This document shows, one piece after another, positions 47,708 to 60,845 of a stretch of 64,000 bases of DNA (within the stretch, counting starts at the first letter, position 1; every line of letters starts with the position of its first letter). The stretch is from Schoenoplectus triqueter (lineage: Eukaryota; Streptophyta; Magnoliopsida; Poales; Cyperaceae). Both the position numbers and the translations under genes were made by a program. The stretch lies in NCBI GenBank assembly GCA_964058805.1, contig CAXKVV010000142.1, forward strand, positions 1 to 64,000, in the 5' to 3' direction. The notes under the pieces were generated by a model that did not search any database, was not told the DNA's origin, and saw only the letters and a program-made list of their open reading frames with translations.

Positions 47708-48098
47708 TTATTTATTATGACATGTATAAATGAATATTTATTATTTTATTATGATAAATGAATGACTTGTGTATTTTTTAGTCTTATATGTATATGTGTC
47801 TTTGCGTGCATGTGATGTCTGCTATCTCCGAGCGTTATTCTTTTAATTCGGGATGTGACAATAACTAATCTATATACTTAACTGTTTATGAGTAATTTGA
47901 TGTGCACGATCGTGTGTTGAATGCTTTTATATTTTTCCGATTTAAGAAATGAACAATAATTAATATTCTTTATTTTAAATGTTTGATAATTACATGTTTA
48001 TTTTCTAAAAGTGATTACAATTATCATTAAGTATTTTCATTTTACCTAAGTCCATAACTTAATTTCGAATGCATCTATTTACATAAAAACTATATAGC

Positions 48099-48524
48099 TA
48101 GAGTTATCAATGGGTTGGGTTCGAATTTGGATCTGGTTATATTATTTTATTATTTTACTTATCCCGATCTGAATCCAACTTGTTTAAATTCGGATAAAAA
48201 AATCTTGACCCATACCCGACCCGACCGGATTTATGTAAAATAATTAAATATTTATTAATTATTTTTATAAAATTTTAAGCAATTAAATATTAATTAATTT
48301 ATAATTAATTTTACTTACTGTATAATTATATTTGAGTTTTAATTAGTACTAAATCATAAAATTACTTAAAAAACATAATTAATCGGATTTGATCGTGTTG
48401 ATCCGAACCCGACGCGACTTGATTTGGATAAAAAAAAATAAACTCATGTCCTATATATTTATTTTCAGATAATATCGGATCAGATCAGGTTAATCCATCA
48501 AATCAGATCAATAATTAACACCCT
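48099..48524. mobile_element. hAT-like MITE, copy 1
   Basis: It starts TAGAGTTATCAATGGG and ends ATTAACACCCT, a hAT-type terminal pattern (TAGGGGTGTTAAT). Flanks TATATAGC (48091-48098) and AATATAGC (48525-48532) match at 7 of 8 positions, fitting an 8-bp target duplication. Subterminal CCGACC/GGATC words recur. A second copy lies at 60846-61223. Confidence 0.7.
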
Positions 48525-48641
48525 AATATAGCCCTTCTTCTTAATTTAACATAAACCCGCTTGGGCATGTACTAGTAGCCCGCAAACTTCTCCAGCTTTT
48601 TTTAATCGCTGCACCGAATCATAGTTCACATATTTAGTATA

Positions 48642-49012
48642 GAGAAAGGATCTGTTGATAATGGGTTATTTTCACAATCTTGACAATGAATTTCTAAATA
48701 AATACAAAAAATCTTAAAATTGAAAAAATATTTATAGATATGTTCTTATACCTATGGATAGAGGGTCATTTAAATTTCATATAATTTCATTATCGTTTGA
48801 TAGTCCATCAAACATCATCAATTTTTCATGTAATTTGCAATGGTTCTAATTTAACATTCTTTGATGGACTACCAAACAATAATGAAATTAAATTTGAATG
48901 ATCATCAATCTAAAAGTAGAAGAATATATCTATAAACTTTTTTTTCATTTTTAAGATTTTTTTTATATTTATTTAGAGGTACATTGTTAAGGTTGTCAAT
49001 ATATCCCCGCTC
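48642..49012. mobile_element. Mutator-like foldback MITE, second copy
   Basis: Same family as 47343-47707 (shared 'cttgacaatgaattt'-type end, 'atgttctta...cta', and the central 'atcaaa' hairpin). It is flanked by a perfect 9-bp duplication, TTTAGTATA (48633-48641 and 49013-49021). Confidence 0.88.
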
Positions 49013-49021
49013 TTTAGTATA

Positions 49022-52000
49022 ATTTTATGTTCAAAATAGTATCTAAAGACATAAAAGTCAAAATGCATGTATTTATATATTTTTTGTGAAGATGTGCATT
49101 CAGAATCTTTCAGTTTCCATCTTAATGATACGTGTCAATGTGCCTTCAAATTTCGTTCGGAATATGCATTAATATGTGTTTAGTAGTAGACATAGAATTA
49201 TCATGATATTATTGTTATTTATTTATTTATTTATAAATTTTGGATAGTAAAAAAACAAAGTTTGTTTGTGTTGGCCAATTTGTCAATAAGGAGTATGTGG
49301 ACCCCGATATCAATAAGGAGTGCTATGCTCTATAAATATATATATGCACCAGGAGCATGTGCTTATTAAAATATTGAATATACGAATAAATACTATTTTA
49401 TTCTAGAATGATGAAAAGAAATAAAGAAAACACGGAAATACATCTTGCCATACTTATTTCTATCACAAGGTGTCATAATTTTTTTCGTGTGTCTATAATT
49501 ATGGGACCACTTAATAATGACAGTTTATATATTTAATTAGAATCATTTAATATTTAGACAGTACTTTTCACAAACAGAATAATATTTAGGTTGCTAATTT
49601 ATCTTTTTATTGGTTTCATCTGAACAAACTATCTATACATTTATTTGTACGGAATTTAATTATAACACTATCTATACATTTATTTATGAGACTTTCCATG
49701 TTTCTCATAACACCCTAATAAATTAAACTTTAATTTTCAATTTCTTTGATTTATTTATGACCCTTCCTCTAATTTAAGATAGACGGTTTTAGTAATATAA
49801 ATCCTAGCTTATAAAGTTATTATATACTCATCAAAATAATTCAACTTGAAGATATGAACAGTTTTGCTACAAGATATTAGAAAACGACTCAAGTCGTTCA
49901 CAATCTTCTATCGTTATATTAATTATATTGAATTTTCTACCTAAGAATCATATTAATTAATTTATTTAAGAGAATAGTGTAGTTCTTACATGAAAATATC
50001 ATCGTATGTTGATTTGTTAGTGCGTGCAGTGACAAGAAGGAAGGGGGAAAAATATATACTGTGAAGTCATTAGAGCATTTCCTAGGTTTGTTTAATTGAT
50101 TGTCTAATTCTTACGTGACATTTCTGATTTAAAACTTGTACTGTCTAAATTTAGTATATATACTAGATAATCCATTTAGGATTAGACAGCCAATTAAACA
50201 AGCATTGGATATGTTAAAACTTAAAATTATAAATTTCAGAATGGAAAAAGAAAGTGTGCGAATATTAAATTTGCTCCACTCAAAGTTAATAAGTGGGCCC
50301 CATTTCTAAGAGTAAAATGATTGTCTTGGACGGAGCAGTTTCAAAAGTAATTTTTAAATAAATTATTTAAATACTTATGTGACAATTTAGATAGGCAGCA
50401 TTGAGGATGCTCGATGTTAAATGTATTTCAGTATCTGATATTAATTTTAGACAAGTCATATGCATTTGAAAGGTAAATTTTGTAAAATGTTGCTCATGCT
50501 GTGTCCCCACAGTCCTGTTTCTCTATTTTTCTTTTTCTCACTCTCGATGCGCATGAGCTTATATATAGTGACCACTTATGTGATTATGTCATTGAAGGCG
50601 GGGGCAATTGGTAGACATTGACCTTTGAGTCGAAATATATCTTTATTTCTTTTTCTTTTCTCATAAAATGAGTGAGGCCATTTACACCCAAAAGCTGCAT
50701 TTAGCTCCTCACCAAGTGCATGTGTGTTATCATATTAATAATAAACACATAAAAGTCATGCGTCTCCAGTTTTGGTGAAAAACTAAAATGATGTGATCAG
50801 ATGAATTATTACGCCGAGTTCCTAATATAAAACTCCCTCGGCACAACGAACTTATGACATGTATCAATTCAAATAATTTTGCTCCATAATGGTCCAATAT
50901 TTCTAAATAATATGATATTGCTTGAAATTATACAAGTAGCAATAGATTTTTTAGGTGTTTATACTTCACATATACTGATTAATACATCAAGATATTTGAG
51001 AAAATCAATAGAAGATAACATTAGTATAGCTAAAATAAACTAATAAAAAATAGCATAATAATATCATATCAATAGAGTTCTACCTCATTCTTAATATAAA
51101 TGTCATTGTTGTCTGCTCGACGTATTTTTCAAGCATTACTTATTTCAATCAGAGGAAAATATTAATCTGCAAAACTATCTAAGAACAAATCATGATGTCC
51201 TAGACTTCAATTTTAATCGACCACTTGATGAGTGTGTTTTCATTATTATATTATAAATCGCTTTAATTATAAGATGGTCTGTGAGGAAATTAATTAATGT
51301 TGATTTGTATTGATTACTATTCTAGATTTGTTTGAGTTCTGAGCAAATGTATTTCAAAAAGAAAATAAGCTTCATTGTAAATATGACCTTACATAAAATT
51401 CATCAAATAAATAGAAAATAAATTTCATCAGCTCTGTGACCGAGTATTAGACTATTAGGAATTTAAGAAATATTTAATCTATTTTTTTCCGCTATGCAGC
51501 GCATAATATTTCGATAAAAAATATATAAACGTGTATTTTTGTTATTTCTTAAAATAGATTGTGTGAAGTTCAAATATGCAACAAGATTGAATTGACCTAG
51601 GGAAGGAAGTGTTTGGATTATAATTTCAAAAGAGTGGTTTAATTCTTCACAAATATTTTTTATTCAAAAAGATTAAATTGAACACTTGTCTATTAATCTT
51701 AAAAAAATCAAATATACAAGTCAAAGTAAATCAATAATTTACTTGTGCTAATCTTTCTTCTTCTTCAATAAAACAACTGCATAATTTTATCAAGTGTCAA
51801 CTGCCGCCACATAAATACTTTTTTTCCTGTATTTCATAAAATTTAAAGACGTGACCCTTATCTTTCAGATCAAACAAAAAAAAATATGATTTCATTGAAC
51901 TTCAGCGTTTTCTTTTCTTCCAATCAGTTTAATCATTTCTCGGTTTGTACTTTCTAAGTGTGATCTTGCTCTTATGTTACACATTCTGGAGACAATTGAT

Positions 52001-52300
52001 TTCTACTAAATAGCAGTACACTAAACTTGGGATCGAAAGTTCGAAACTGCAGATGGATGATGGATCCCAAAAAAGAACAACAGCGAAATATGATAACAAT
52101 TGTTTCGACTCTTGCCCCCTCTCAAAAGCCTAATTCACAAATCGTCACAAAAAAAACAAAAAATACATCGAGCCACACACATAAGAAATATAAATTACTT
52201 CAAATTCACTCCCCAGTCTGCATGAACGCCCAAAATTTCCAATCTTCTTATCTATCAACTGAATTGAAATAAATAAAAATAATAATTATTGAAGCTGAGA
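49022..52300. other. Long AT-rich spacer
   Basis: No gene is supported in more than 3 kb. The only recognised unit is a diverged dispersed repeat at about 50775-51040, related to 40985-41232. Confidence 0.5.
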
Positions 52301-52716
52301 GAAATATGAAATACAAAGAGAGAGAAGATATACTCAGAAAAGTGGAACATTTAAATACATATGAACCATAGAACTTTGGTTCATTTGGCTTTTCAATAAA
52401 AACACAACTTATTTACTTAACAGACCTATATGAAGGACATTATAAGAAACTACAGTTTAGGTTTCTGAAAAGAAGTCCCATCTAAATTTATTTTTTTAAT
52501 CCAAAAGATATTCATTAACATATACCAAATAATGTGCAGCATAACAACGTTAGTATGTAATGCTGGTCAAGGTTATACTACCTGCTTCCTACAGTCCACA
52601 GTTAGCAAATGTAAAGTTAAATGTAAAGTTATTTTAGTTCATTTAAATTCAAAAGGAAAGCACATTTACCTTGTTCAAATAATTCAGAAAATAGATTCGG
52701 ACTAACTAGCAAAATT

Positions 52717-55700
52717 TCAAGCAACTGGAACGTTAGGTTCCCCAAGATTAACAAAGGCCTCAGCTCGCATCATTCGCATCATGACAGAATTCCATGAAAC
52801 TAGATGGTCAAAAAAGTTGTTCACATATGCAGATCTATCATCCTGCTCAAAGGATTAAAGTTTCATTATCAGGCAATGCTTATTACATGCCAGTATGTGA
52901 AGAAATTCATGTCTGGTTCTGTGTTTCATAAACCCTCTGAGGGGCAAGCTCTTTTCAACTAAATTTACAAAAAAATAAGTAATTTCCATGACAAACACTG
53001 TCTATGCTCTGATCATAATAGGAAAAAGCTAGACTTAATTTGAAAAAGGTAAGTTTAATGCAAAAGTGGGCCTGTGAGCTTTGCCCTTATTTTCTTTCCA
53101 TCATTGATAACTTATGCAGAATCACGAAGGTTAAGTATTTCTATTACCTTGTAGTCCAGATAATATGCATGCTGGAAAAAAAGGAAACAAGAGTCAATAT
53201 TTGCTATATTATCAAAAAATTGAATATTTTAACTGCAAGAAAGAGACGGTTTTCTCACCTCCCACATGTCCAGGCCAATTATAGGCTGATCAACAGCAAG
53301 AAATAAGACAAATTTAGCAAAATATTAGAAGAAATAGAAATGCAAATATAATATTTCATTAAAAGAAGCTACATTTTGACTTACAATATCACCCCAAACT
53401 AAAGGACAGCCAGCATTTTGAGTTTTCGCCACTCCAAGCTTTCTCTCATTTCTTTTCACTGAGATAAGGAAATCATTAAACTTCAAGTTATGAAAGTTAT
53501 CTAGTAAGAAGAGAGAATTTCATTTGTCACCACATCTGACCACAGAAATTCAATGTCAGGCCATTTCCTTGATTTATAACCCAACAAACAAGAATAGGTC
53601 ACATATATTGAACAAACATGATTTTAATTGTTCTACATCACAAGGATCTATCACTGGGAGAGGTTTGCTGGTCAGATCTGGATAACCTGTGCAAACCGTT
53701 CCGATATGTTTTGGTCCACTCCAGCAGAAATGTTATGTTACTAAACTAAATTCAACCTAGAATATAAAGAGGACTCACAATAAAGCCAGACCCAGCCAGA
53801 ACCTACAACAGAGAGGGCTGCAAGGGTAAATTCATCCCTGAAATTTGTAAAAGACCCAAAATCCTTCTCAATTTGGTGCAACACGCCTCCTTTTGGTAAG
53901 CTGCCCCCTTCAGGTTGCATCGACTCCCAAAAGAAGTCGTGGCTCCATACCTACAATTTTAAAACAGAATAAATATTGTCAAAGTCTGTCTGTCTTAAAA
54001 AGATTCTTCATGTGTCATAGAGTTCACAATTACTTTCTGTCAGTTACTTAGAATTTAGAATAAAAAAATAGCAGGTTTTTTTTTCATGTTTTTGCTGTTC
54101 TCACGCTTAATGTTTTCTTCAAGAAGGATTTCAAAATGCACATAAGGGGTGAGAAGAACATGTGACCCATGGGTGTGCACAAAGAAAATAATTGATGTTT
54201 ACCAGCTAAATCATGAGTGCTGATCCACAAAAACAAAAACATATTTGTCGACTTAACACTACATAGGTAAAAAAAAAAATTTTAAAACATCGATGATAAA
54301 ATTAAAGTCGCTGGGTCGCTCAGAGAAGTGATTCGAAAACATCGATACCATGTTTTATAGGGACCAAAAGTAATTTCTGAAGAGAAGCAGAAACGGATAA
54401 CTAGAGTATTCCAATAAGTATTCCTATATTTCCACTCCTCTTACTCTATCCTCTACTCTCCTCTTCTTCAGACTTTGATTGGAAATACAAGCTAGGGTTT
54501 TACCTCCTACTGCCGAGTTGTTCCCTCCACCATCACTGGCCTCTACCCTCCCGATCTCTGCCACCTCTGACCCCTTGAGTTCTGGCCATCCTTCTCTACT
54601 ACTACTACTCCATTCAAGTTTTGCCACCTTCCAGTGACAGTGATAACAGCGACAGTAATAACACCGGCGGCAGCATTTTGCTTCGTCCCTCTATATCCTC
54701 ATCCCATCCCCAACCACCAACCAGACCTTCAACCCCCAGTCACTCCCCACCACCCACTGCCTGACCCTCCGTCGCCAGCCTCCACCCACCACTCCAACCT
54801 CTTCCCCCTCTCTACTCTCTATTTTTCCCTTTTCCTTTCTTCTCTCGGGTTGAAGAACAAGCATGCATCTCCTCCCTTCGGTGCCAGATCTGAGCGCCTT
54901 AGCCCACCCCTTAGGACACCAAAACTGCTCCTTACCTGCCACTGTACTTTTCATGATGCCTTATCCAAGCACACGGCCTTCAAACCCTAGCTGTCACCAT
55001 CATCGCTGGAATCAAACCCCTCCCTCACATGAGTTTATGAGTAACATATCCTTCTCTTAATCTTGTTGTTACTCTGCTCACCGAGTATGAGCACTTTGAG
55101 TAGCACATTTTTGTGAGCAACCGACCCAAAACCATGTCAACAGCAGCAGAACCAACTCTTAGGTTACGGCGACCCCTGACTCCTCTCCTTATTTTGCCTC
55201 TCAACTCACGCAAAAAAAAAAAGATCCGTTGTTAGGAAAGAGAGTGGAAGGAAATCTTTCCCAGCAGACCACCTGTCTTTGCAACTCAGCCTCTTCTGCC
55301 TCTTCCGTTGGTCCAGTCTTCAGCTCTTCCTCCTCTGCTTCTTATGCCTATCCAGCCACAAATGCGGTGCGCCATGGATTCCTTGGTGGTTGATGTGACG
55401 GAGTTAGAATATTGTTTTCTTTTCTTTTTCTTTTTTAATATTTATGCTTGTATTTCAATCTCATCTGTTTTCTTTTATTTATCTTATACCCAAGCTGTAC
55501 TCTCTTTTTTTTTAATTTGATTTAATGAAATCTCACAGTATGCTTTTAGCGTGCCTACTTCAAAAAAAACACTACACAGGTACCACACCCCCGGGAACAA
55601 AGATACATAAACAAATAAACAAAAAGGATAAAAATGAAAAGAAAAAAACTAACCGAAGATGCTTCATTAAATTCAATCAAGGGACTGCCATTATTATACG

Positions 55701-56799
55701 TGGCCTTAACCATCTCCTCCAATGTGTGCCCATAAAATGGGCTAGTTTCTAAAAGCTTGTTCAGTCTTTCAACATGCTCGTTATGGTGCTTTCCCCAGTG
55801 AATCTCCACTGATCTCTTGCTTATGTAAGGCTCCAAGGCATCCTAAACCAAAATTACAATCAAATTAACAATTAAGTAAGTCAATTTACTAAAGGTTGAA
55901 CATGACCCTGCAAAACATTAAAAACAACACGGTAATAGAAAATGTTCACCCAGATGGACAATGACTTGACTGAGCACAATGGATCAAGAAGACTTCAGTT
56001 CATGTTTTCTAATGTTATATATGACATTTTCTACATTATTTTTGAAAGCAATAAAGTTATTTATAGGTGGTATGTCCAAACACTGATATAATCCACAACC
56101 TTAGGTTCAAAAAAATGTAAGGAAATTGTATTCAACTCACAAGTTTGTATGGTGGTGTAGTGAGGCCATAATAAGCTCTGACTTTACAAGCCCTTTTCTG
56201 GTGGAAAAAAAGAGGAAGAATCTAATTTAGTTCAGTGCAAGAAAACATTCAACCAGGGTAGAAAATTTTTCTTTGATTTTATACATTTAACTGGTTTGTT
56301 CATATAAGGATTGAAATAGTCCTTGAGACAGCACATTGTAACAGTAAATGCATGAACTTTTCCGCTCTTCTTATACAAGACATTTCATCGAGCACTTTGT
56401 AGACGGTGAAACAGGGTACTAATGGTTTTGATAAAGGCGGGACAAATAAACAAAAAGATCAACTGAGTTTCTGAGTTTATTTTCTTTAGTTATTATAGGA
56501 TACTCAAGTACTGATGTAGACAAAATTCAATAAAATCACAGTAAAAAATAAACTACCAAATACCACTAACGAATCGTCACTTCCAATGGCAGAACAGGCA
56601 GATAAACCCAAAAAAAATATGAATTAATGATTGAATGAATAAAAATGGTGGAAAGTGTTGTGTCAGATACCGGATAACAATTTACGGGGTTTAAGGGATT
56701 CGGACTCAATTTAAAGCGATTGGTTGAAACTTTCAAAGAATTAGATGATGCAACGCCACAGCCACACCAGTTCGGCGCCATTACGAGCTGAGAACCCAT
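52717..56799 (-). CDS. FSD3: Fe superoxide dismutase, plastid (FSD3-like), altered site
   Basis: FSD3/PAP4-type protein; in Arabidopsis it works with FSD2 in plastid nucleoids as part of the plastid RNA polymerase. Minus-strand exons: 56799-56671, 56197-56141, 55842-55654, 53950-53779, 53458-53385, 53285-53259, 53171-53148, 52842-52717; all GT-AG, 265 aa. Residues 1-50 are the transit region; the mature part starts near VRAYYGLTTPPY. Metal ligands are all present: His77 (EIHWGKHH), His129 (SHDFFWES), Asp213 and His217 (LDMWEHAYYLDY). QNAGCPL is of Fe type. Two second-shell residues are changed: the gateway Tyr (HHxxY in relatives) is His85 (HHNEH), and the Gln of AAQVxNH is Ser125 (EASSVWSH). 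The C-terminus FVNLGEPNVPVA is the FSD3 hallmark. Identity is firm; dismutase activity is in doubt. Confidence 0.93.
54360..55400. other. GC-richer insert in FSD3 intron 3
   Basis: Intron 3 (53951-55653, about 1.7 kb) is far longer than the others and holds a CT/CA-rich block with open frames on both strands. None matches a family. The composition resembles 42270-42940. It may be a transposon or a captured leader; no terminal repeat was found. Confidence 0.35.
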
Positions 56800-57080
56800 T
56801 GCGCTCTCTGTCTCCCCTTCCTCCTCGTTCTTCGTCGGAGGTAAATATCTTCAAGCGTAAATGTTATCTGTTATCATATTTTGTAGATTTGGACTAAAAT
56901 TGAGAAAGCCAGAGTCCAGACTGAGGTTGTAATTCTGCCCATATTGGGTCCCAATTTAAGTTTTTAGCTAGTGAAGATCATTCGTCTTGAAATGGGCTTT
57001 TTGTTTCCAATCCAGAGAGCACATATGGGCTTTATGTTTCCAATCCAGAGAGAACGAACATACTGATTTGTCTTTCAGCG
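56800..57080 (-). promoter_or_regulatory. Likely FSD3 leader and promoter
   Basis: A short CT-rich leader lies at 56800-56845 on the plus strand side of the ATG. Several GGGCTTT/ATTGGGTCC words (56944, 56994, 57027) resemble elements found upstream of plant housekeeping genes. Confidence 0.35.
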
Positions 57081-59950
57081 AAAGGATACAAACTTTTGAA
57101 TAAATTGTAGCATTAAAGGGTTATGATTTGATGTAATCATGTCAATATGTAAAAAGGGTTCTCGTACAATTGCTCCATTCTTGTCCCTCTCTTTCCACCC
57201 CACTTTCAATATACATGGGCTCCACGCAGAATGCTTACAGGTGGACCTGGGATGGGATGTGTTCTCTTGCAAACATCAGTGAGGTTATTTGCATGCAGAA
57301 ACTACCATATAGCTTCATTGATTTAGTATGTGTTAACATATTATTTACAGTGACTATATAAAAGAATCTTCAGTTTTGGTGGAAAATTAAATTTATGTGA
57401 CGGATGAATACTAGAGCTGGGTTCTAATATATAAAATTCCCTCAAAACGAAGATTTTAGTTACACGTATCAGATTCAAACTTTATAGTTCCAGTAATTCT
57501 ATATAACTTGCAACTATACAGTTATACAATTAGATTTTAGATGTAAAGAGCTGCCAGTGTGTTAACCTCTTTTCTTTTTTCCCTTGAAATTTTGAACATT
57601 ATTAATTGGCCATGAATTATGACCATCTGGCCATTATCATCCTTCATTTTTCTTAAACTCATCATGTTAGATATCTAATATATAATTTGTCTAATAGATG
57701 TCACAATATGGACCATTTTTTTAAGGTCAACAAGAGATGTGTCATATTAATAGACTGAAAAAAACACACATTAACTGTTGTCATAAGTTTTCCGCTATCT
57801 TTTTAACTTTTTGTAATCCATGTATGAAATACGATACCTACACAAGTCTCCTATAGATACTTATTTTCATCCCACAAAATTAGTCAGCTAATGGAAGTTC
57901 CACTCAAGTTGTAGTTTGAGATAGAAATATCTTTGCTTATACATGGATCACATGGATGACAATCAATTATCAAATTTTGTTGCTTAATGGGTTTACATAT
58001 CTCAAAGCTAATGAAGTATAAATCTTGAAATTGGGTTGGAATATTGCCACTTTGGGTAGTGTTTTATGTATGTTGTGTTTTTTGGATTTTTGTAAGGATA
58101 AACAAATCCCAAGGTCCATTTCAGAAAAAAAAATATATCATTGAAAATAAATTTTTTGTACTCACTGACATGATTAAAAAAAGTCTATGAAATAGTACAA
58201 TATCAATAGGTACTTGTAAGTTTATTTATAGTTTTTGAAATATCTATATACATATCACACTTGTAAGAATAATTTTTTTGTACTCACTAACATGCATTGT
58301 TTATATATTTAGAACAAAAATGTGATAATATAGAAGTCGATCAGACACGAATAAATAAAATCATCAAATTACATAATATTATTTTAAATATTAATTTTTT
58401 ATTAGTTTTATATTATAATTGTTGTGTGCTTGAGCTTTTATGATATAAATTATGAATAAATATTAGCTCAAATGTATTAAAATAATATTTTTCTATTAGT
58501 CTATTTAATTTTTACATCATTTATTTATCTTATTTTAATAAATAAAATTATCAGAATACACCAAATTATTTTGAATGTATTCTTCTATTAGTTTATATTG
58601 AGCACTTGAGCCATTATAATACAAATTGAACAAAAAATGATAATAAATGAATTAAAATAAACTTCTTTATTAAGTCGATTTGTGTTTTGTTTCATAGGTC
58701 ACATCATTTCAAAAAATATATAAGGTTTGTTAATGAGTGCACTTAAAGACTAATTATGGCAAGAATGTCAAGAACCACAAAAAGATGAAACATACAACCA
58801 TATTGGGTCTTAATATTATAGTTTAAAGATAGCAAAAGATAATTCAATTTAATTCTCACAAGAATATAGCAATTGAAGTAAAGAAAAAAATAAAAGAAAG
58901 ATCAAATCAGAACACAACATATAACAAAATTAGACATACAATGCGTACGTCTGGGGACCCTCAAACTCTAAACAATTGAAGTTGAACCGATGTACTACAA
59001 TAAGTGTCTACAAGTACAAAACTTAGTTCCTTACAGAACAAATGTATTGTCGAGCCTAACGATTATAAATTCTTAGTCCCTATATAAGAGGGGTCGTCAA
59101 GGGGGTGAACAACACGCTTAAAACAAAGAGCACTAAAGCCTTAAGAAAAGAAACAAAATAAGAAAATTGATCATGGAGGATCAAGCTCGAAGAAATAAAA
59201 ATAAATTAGATTGAGTTTAAAGTAAGAATTTGACTTATCAAGAACTGTCAATGAGCTTACATCTCTCACTTAGGATGTGGCTAGTGAGCTATTAGAATTT
59301 TGGATTTTGATTTTAAGAACTATCAATCACTTAATGCAGTTGCCAGACTTCATTTATTACTTTGTTTGTTGTCTAAAGACACAGTTAATCTGTTTTTTCT
59401 TCTTTTTAGCCCTAAAAAGATCGAGTATATTACGAACCGAATATTACAGTACTATTTTCCTGTACTATTTTTTATAGTTTTTTTTGTGGGGTACAGGTTG
59501 TATAATGACAACTTTTTATTTGGCAGTTCGCTCTTCTTAGATTGGCGTGCTCGTGCAGTTCACAAGCTGTATCAAAATAAGAATGTTAAAAGCAAATTTG
59601 GTCTATATATGGACCTTATCTGCACAATTGGATGTCACACAATGTGTTGAATGCTTAATTGCTCGCATCAAAAATCTGTGTTTTAATGTACCAGTGTCAG
59701 TGTGTCACTTCTGTACCAGCTAGCAACGACCATATCATTATCATGATGCTTCCCCAAAGAGGATTTCGGTAATTCAAAAGTAAAATTACGAAATTGTGGA
59801 AGATAGGATCTGGAATTGCCACAAAATAATCACGCACATGTATTAATTACCACAAAATTTAAAAAAAAAAACAAAGAAACACAATAGCAGAACTGGAACA
59901 ATGTACATCTTCTTAAATAAAAAACTATAACATAACCGTCTAGAATCTAG
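57081..59950. other. AT-rich spacer
   Basis: No gene is supported. A diverged dispersed repeat at about 57370-57560 is related to 50775-51040. Short open frames near 59277-59650 match nothing. Confidence 0.45.
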
Positions 59951-59962
59951 AGAACCTTGATT

Positions 59963-60270
59963 CTAAACATAACTACTTTTTATTCCAACCAAGAATGCCA
60001 CCATCATATGAACGCCAATCAGTGCAGTAATGAAGCTCATCGCAATTGTCATCGTGACTAAACGCTCCATCATGACTCCAAAAATCAGGCATTGCAGCCT
60101 GTCAGACGTGGCGCTTGCACGGACCAGCAGCAACACCATTGCAAGATTGAAATTACAGAACAAGATAAGATGGAATAGTATATTGCTCATGGAGTTGGTC
60201 CAGTTGAGGAATGAGAAATATTCGTTTTTGTCAATGAGCAAGTGGATACCGGTTGAGATGCAAAGTGTTA
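59963..60270 (-). pseudogene. Four-helix membrane protein remnant, possibly PGG-like
   Basis: The minus-strand frame encodes about 92 residues after an ATG at 60241; the open frame also extends upstream (ISTGIHLLIDKNEYFSF). It has three to four hydrophobic segments. The start resembles the PGG domain of plant ankyrin-repeat membrane proteins (short Gly turn, FxxF, N, then hydrophobic). The upstream ankyrin part is absent because an LTR sequence begins at 60266. Assignment is tentative. Confidence 0.3.
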
Positions 60271-60472
60271 GAGTATAGGAATATAATTGTATATGTTAGT
60301 TGGAGATATTGTGTGATGTAGGATGTAGGATGCTTAGTGATTGAAATTAGTTAGTTAAATTAGGTGGTTAATTTGTTAGATCATTAGCTTATAAATAGAG
60401 GTTTAGACATTATAATCAATACACTTCAAGATAATTAAAGATTCATATCTCTCTCACTCTCTCATTCTATCA
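60266..60472 (+). mobile_element. Short Copia-like LTR with primer-binding site
   Basis: The LTR runs TGTTAGAGTATAGG ... CATTCTATCA (207 bp), with a TATAAATAG box near 60391. It is followed directly by TGGTATTAAAGTCAG, a variant of the initiator-Met primer-binding site. A CT-rich leader continues to about 60780. No second LTR or gag is seen, so the element is truncated. Confidence 0.65.
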
Positions 60473-60845
60473 TGGTATTAAAGTCAGAAAACCGTTGGAA
60501 TTAAGCTCACGCCTATTTCAAACATTATGCATCTTATCCAGTCCTTATTCCAGAAATTATACTACTTTTCTTAGCTATTCCAGTATAAATCATTTTTATT
60601 CTTAGTCTATTGCCAAAAATAACTCTCTATTCTCTCTCTTTCTCTTAGTCTCTTGTCCCTTATTCCCCTCGCGTGGCATATCCATCGTGTTTTCTCCTTT
60701 TTCTTGCGATCTCTCTCTGTTGTTACCTCTGTTGTTTCCTCGCTGACTTCGTTTTATTTATTTTTTGAACGCACACTGACTTTGCTTCAAAAAAAAATAT
60801 GGTGCAAAACATTATTTGGTAGGTGACAATTCAGTTGCACAAGAC

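Noticed and set aside
52027..52272. 81-codon plus-strand frame near the FSD3 3' end
   Set aside because: No homology, no upstream gene signals; likely chance in A-rich DNA.
54634..54990. 118-codon Pro-rich frame inside FSD3 intron 3
   Set aside because: Compositional; lies in an intron and opposes another open frame of similar quality.
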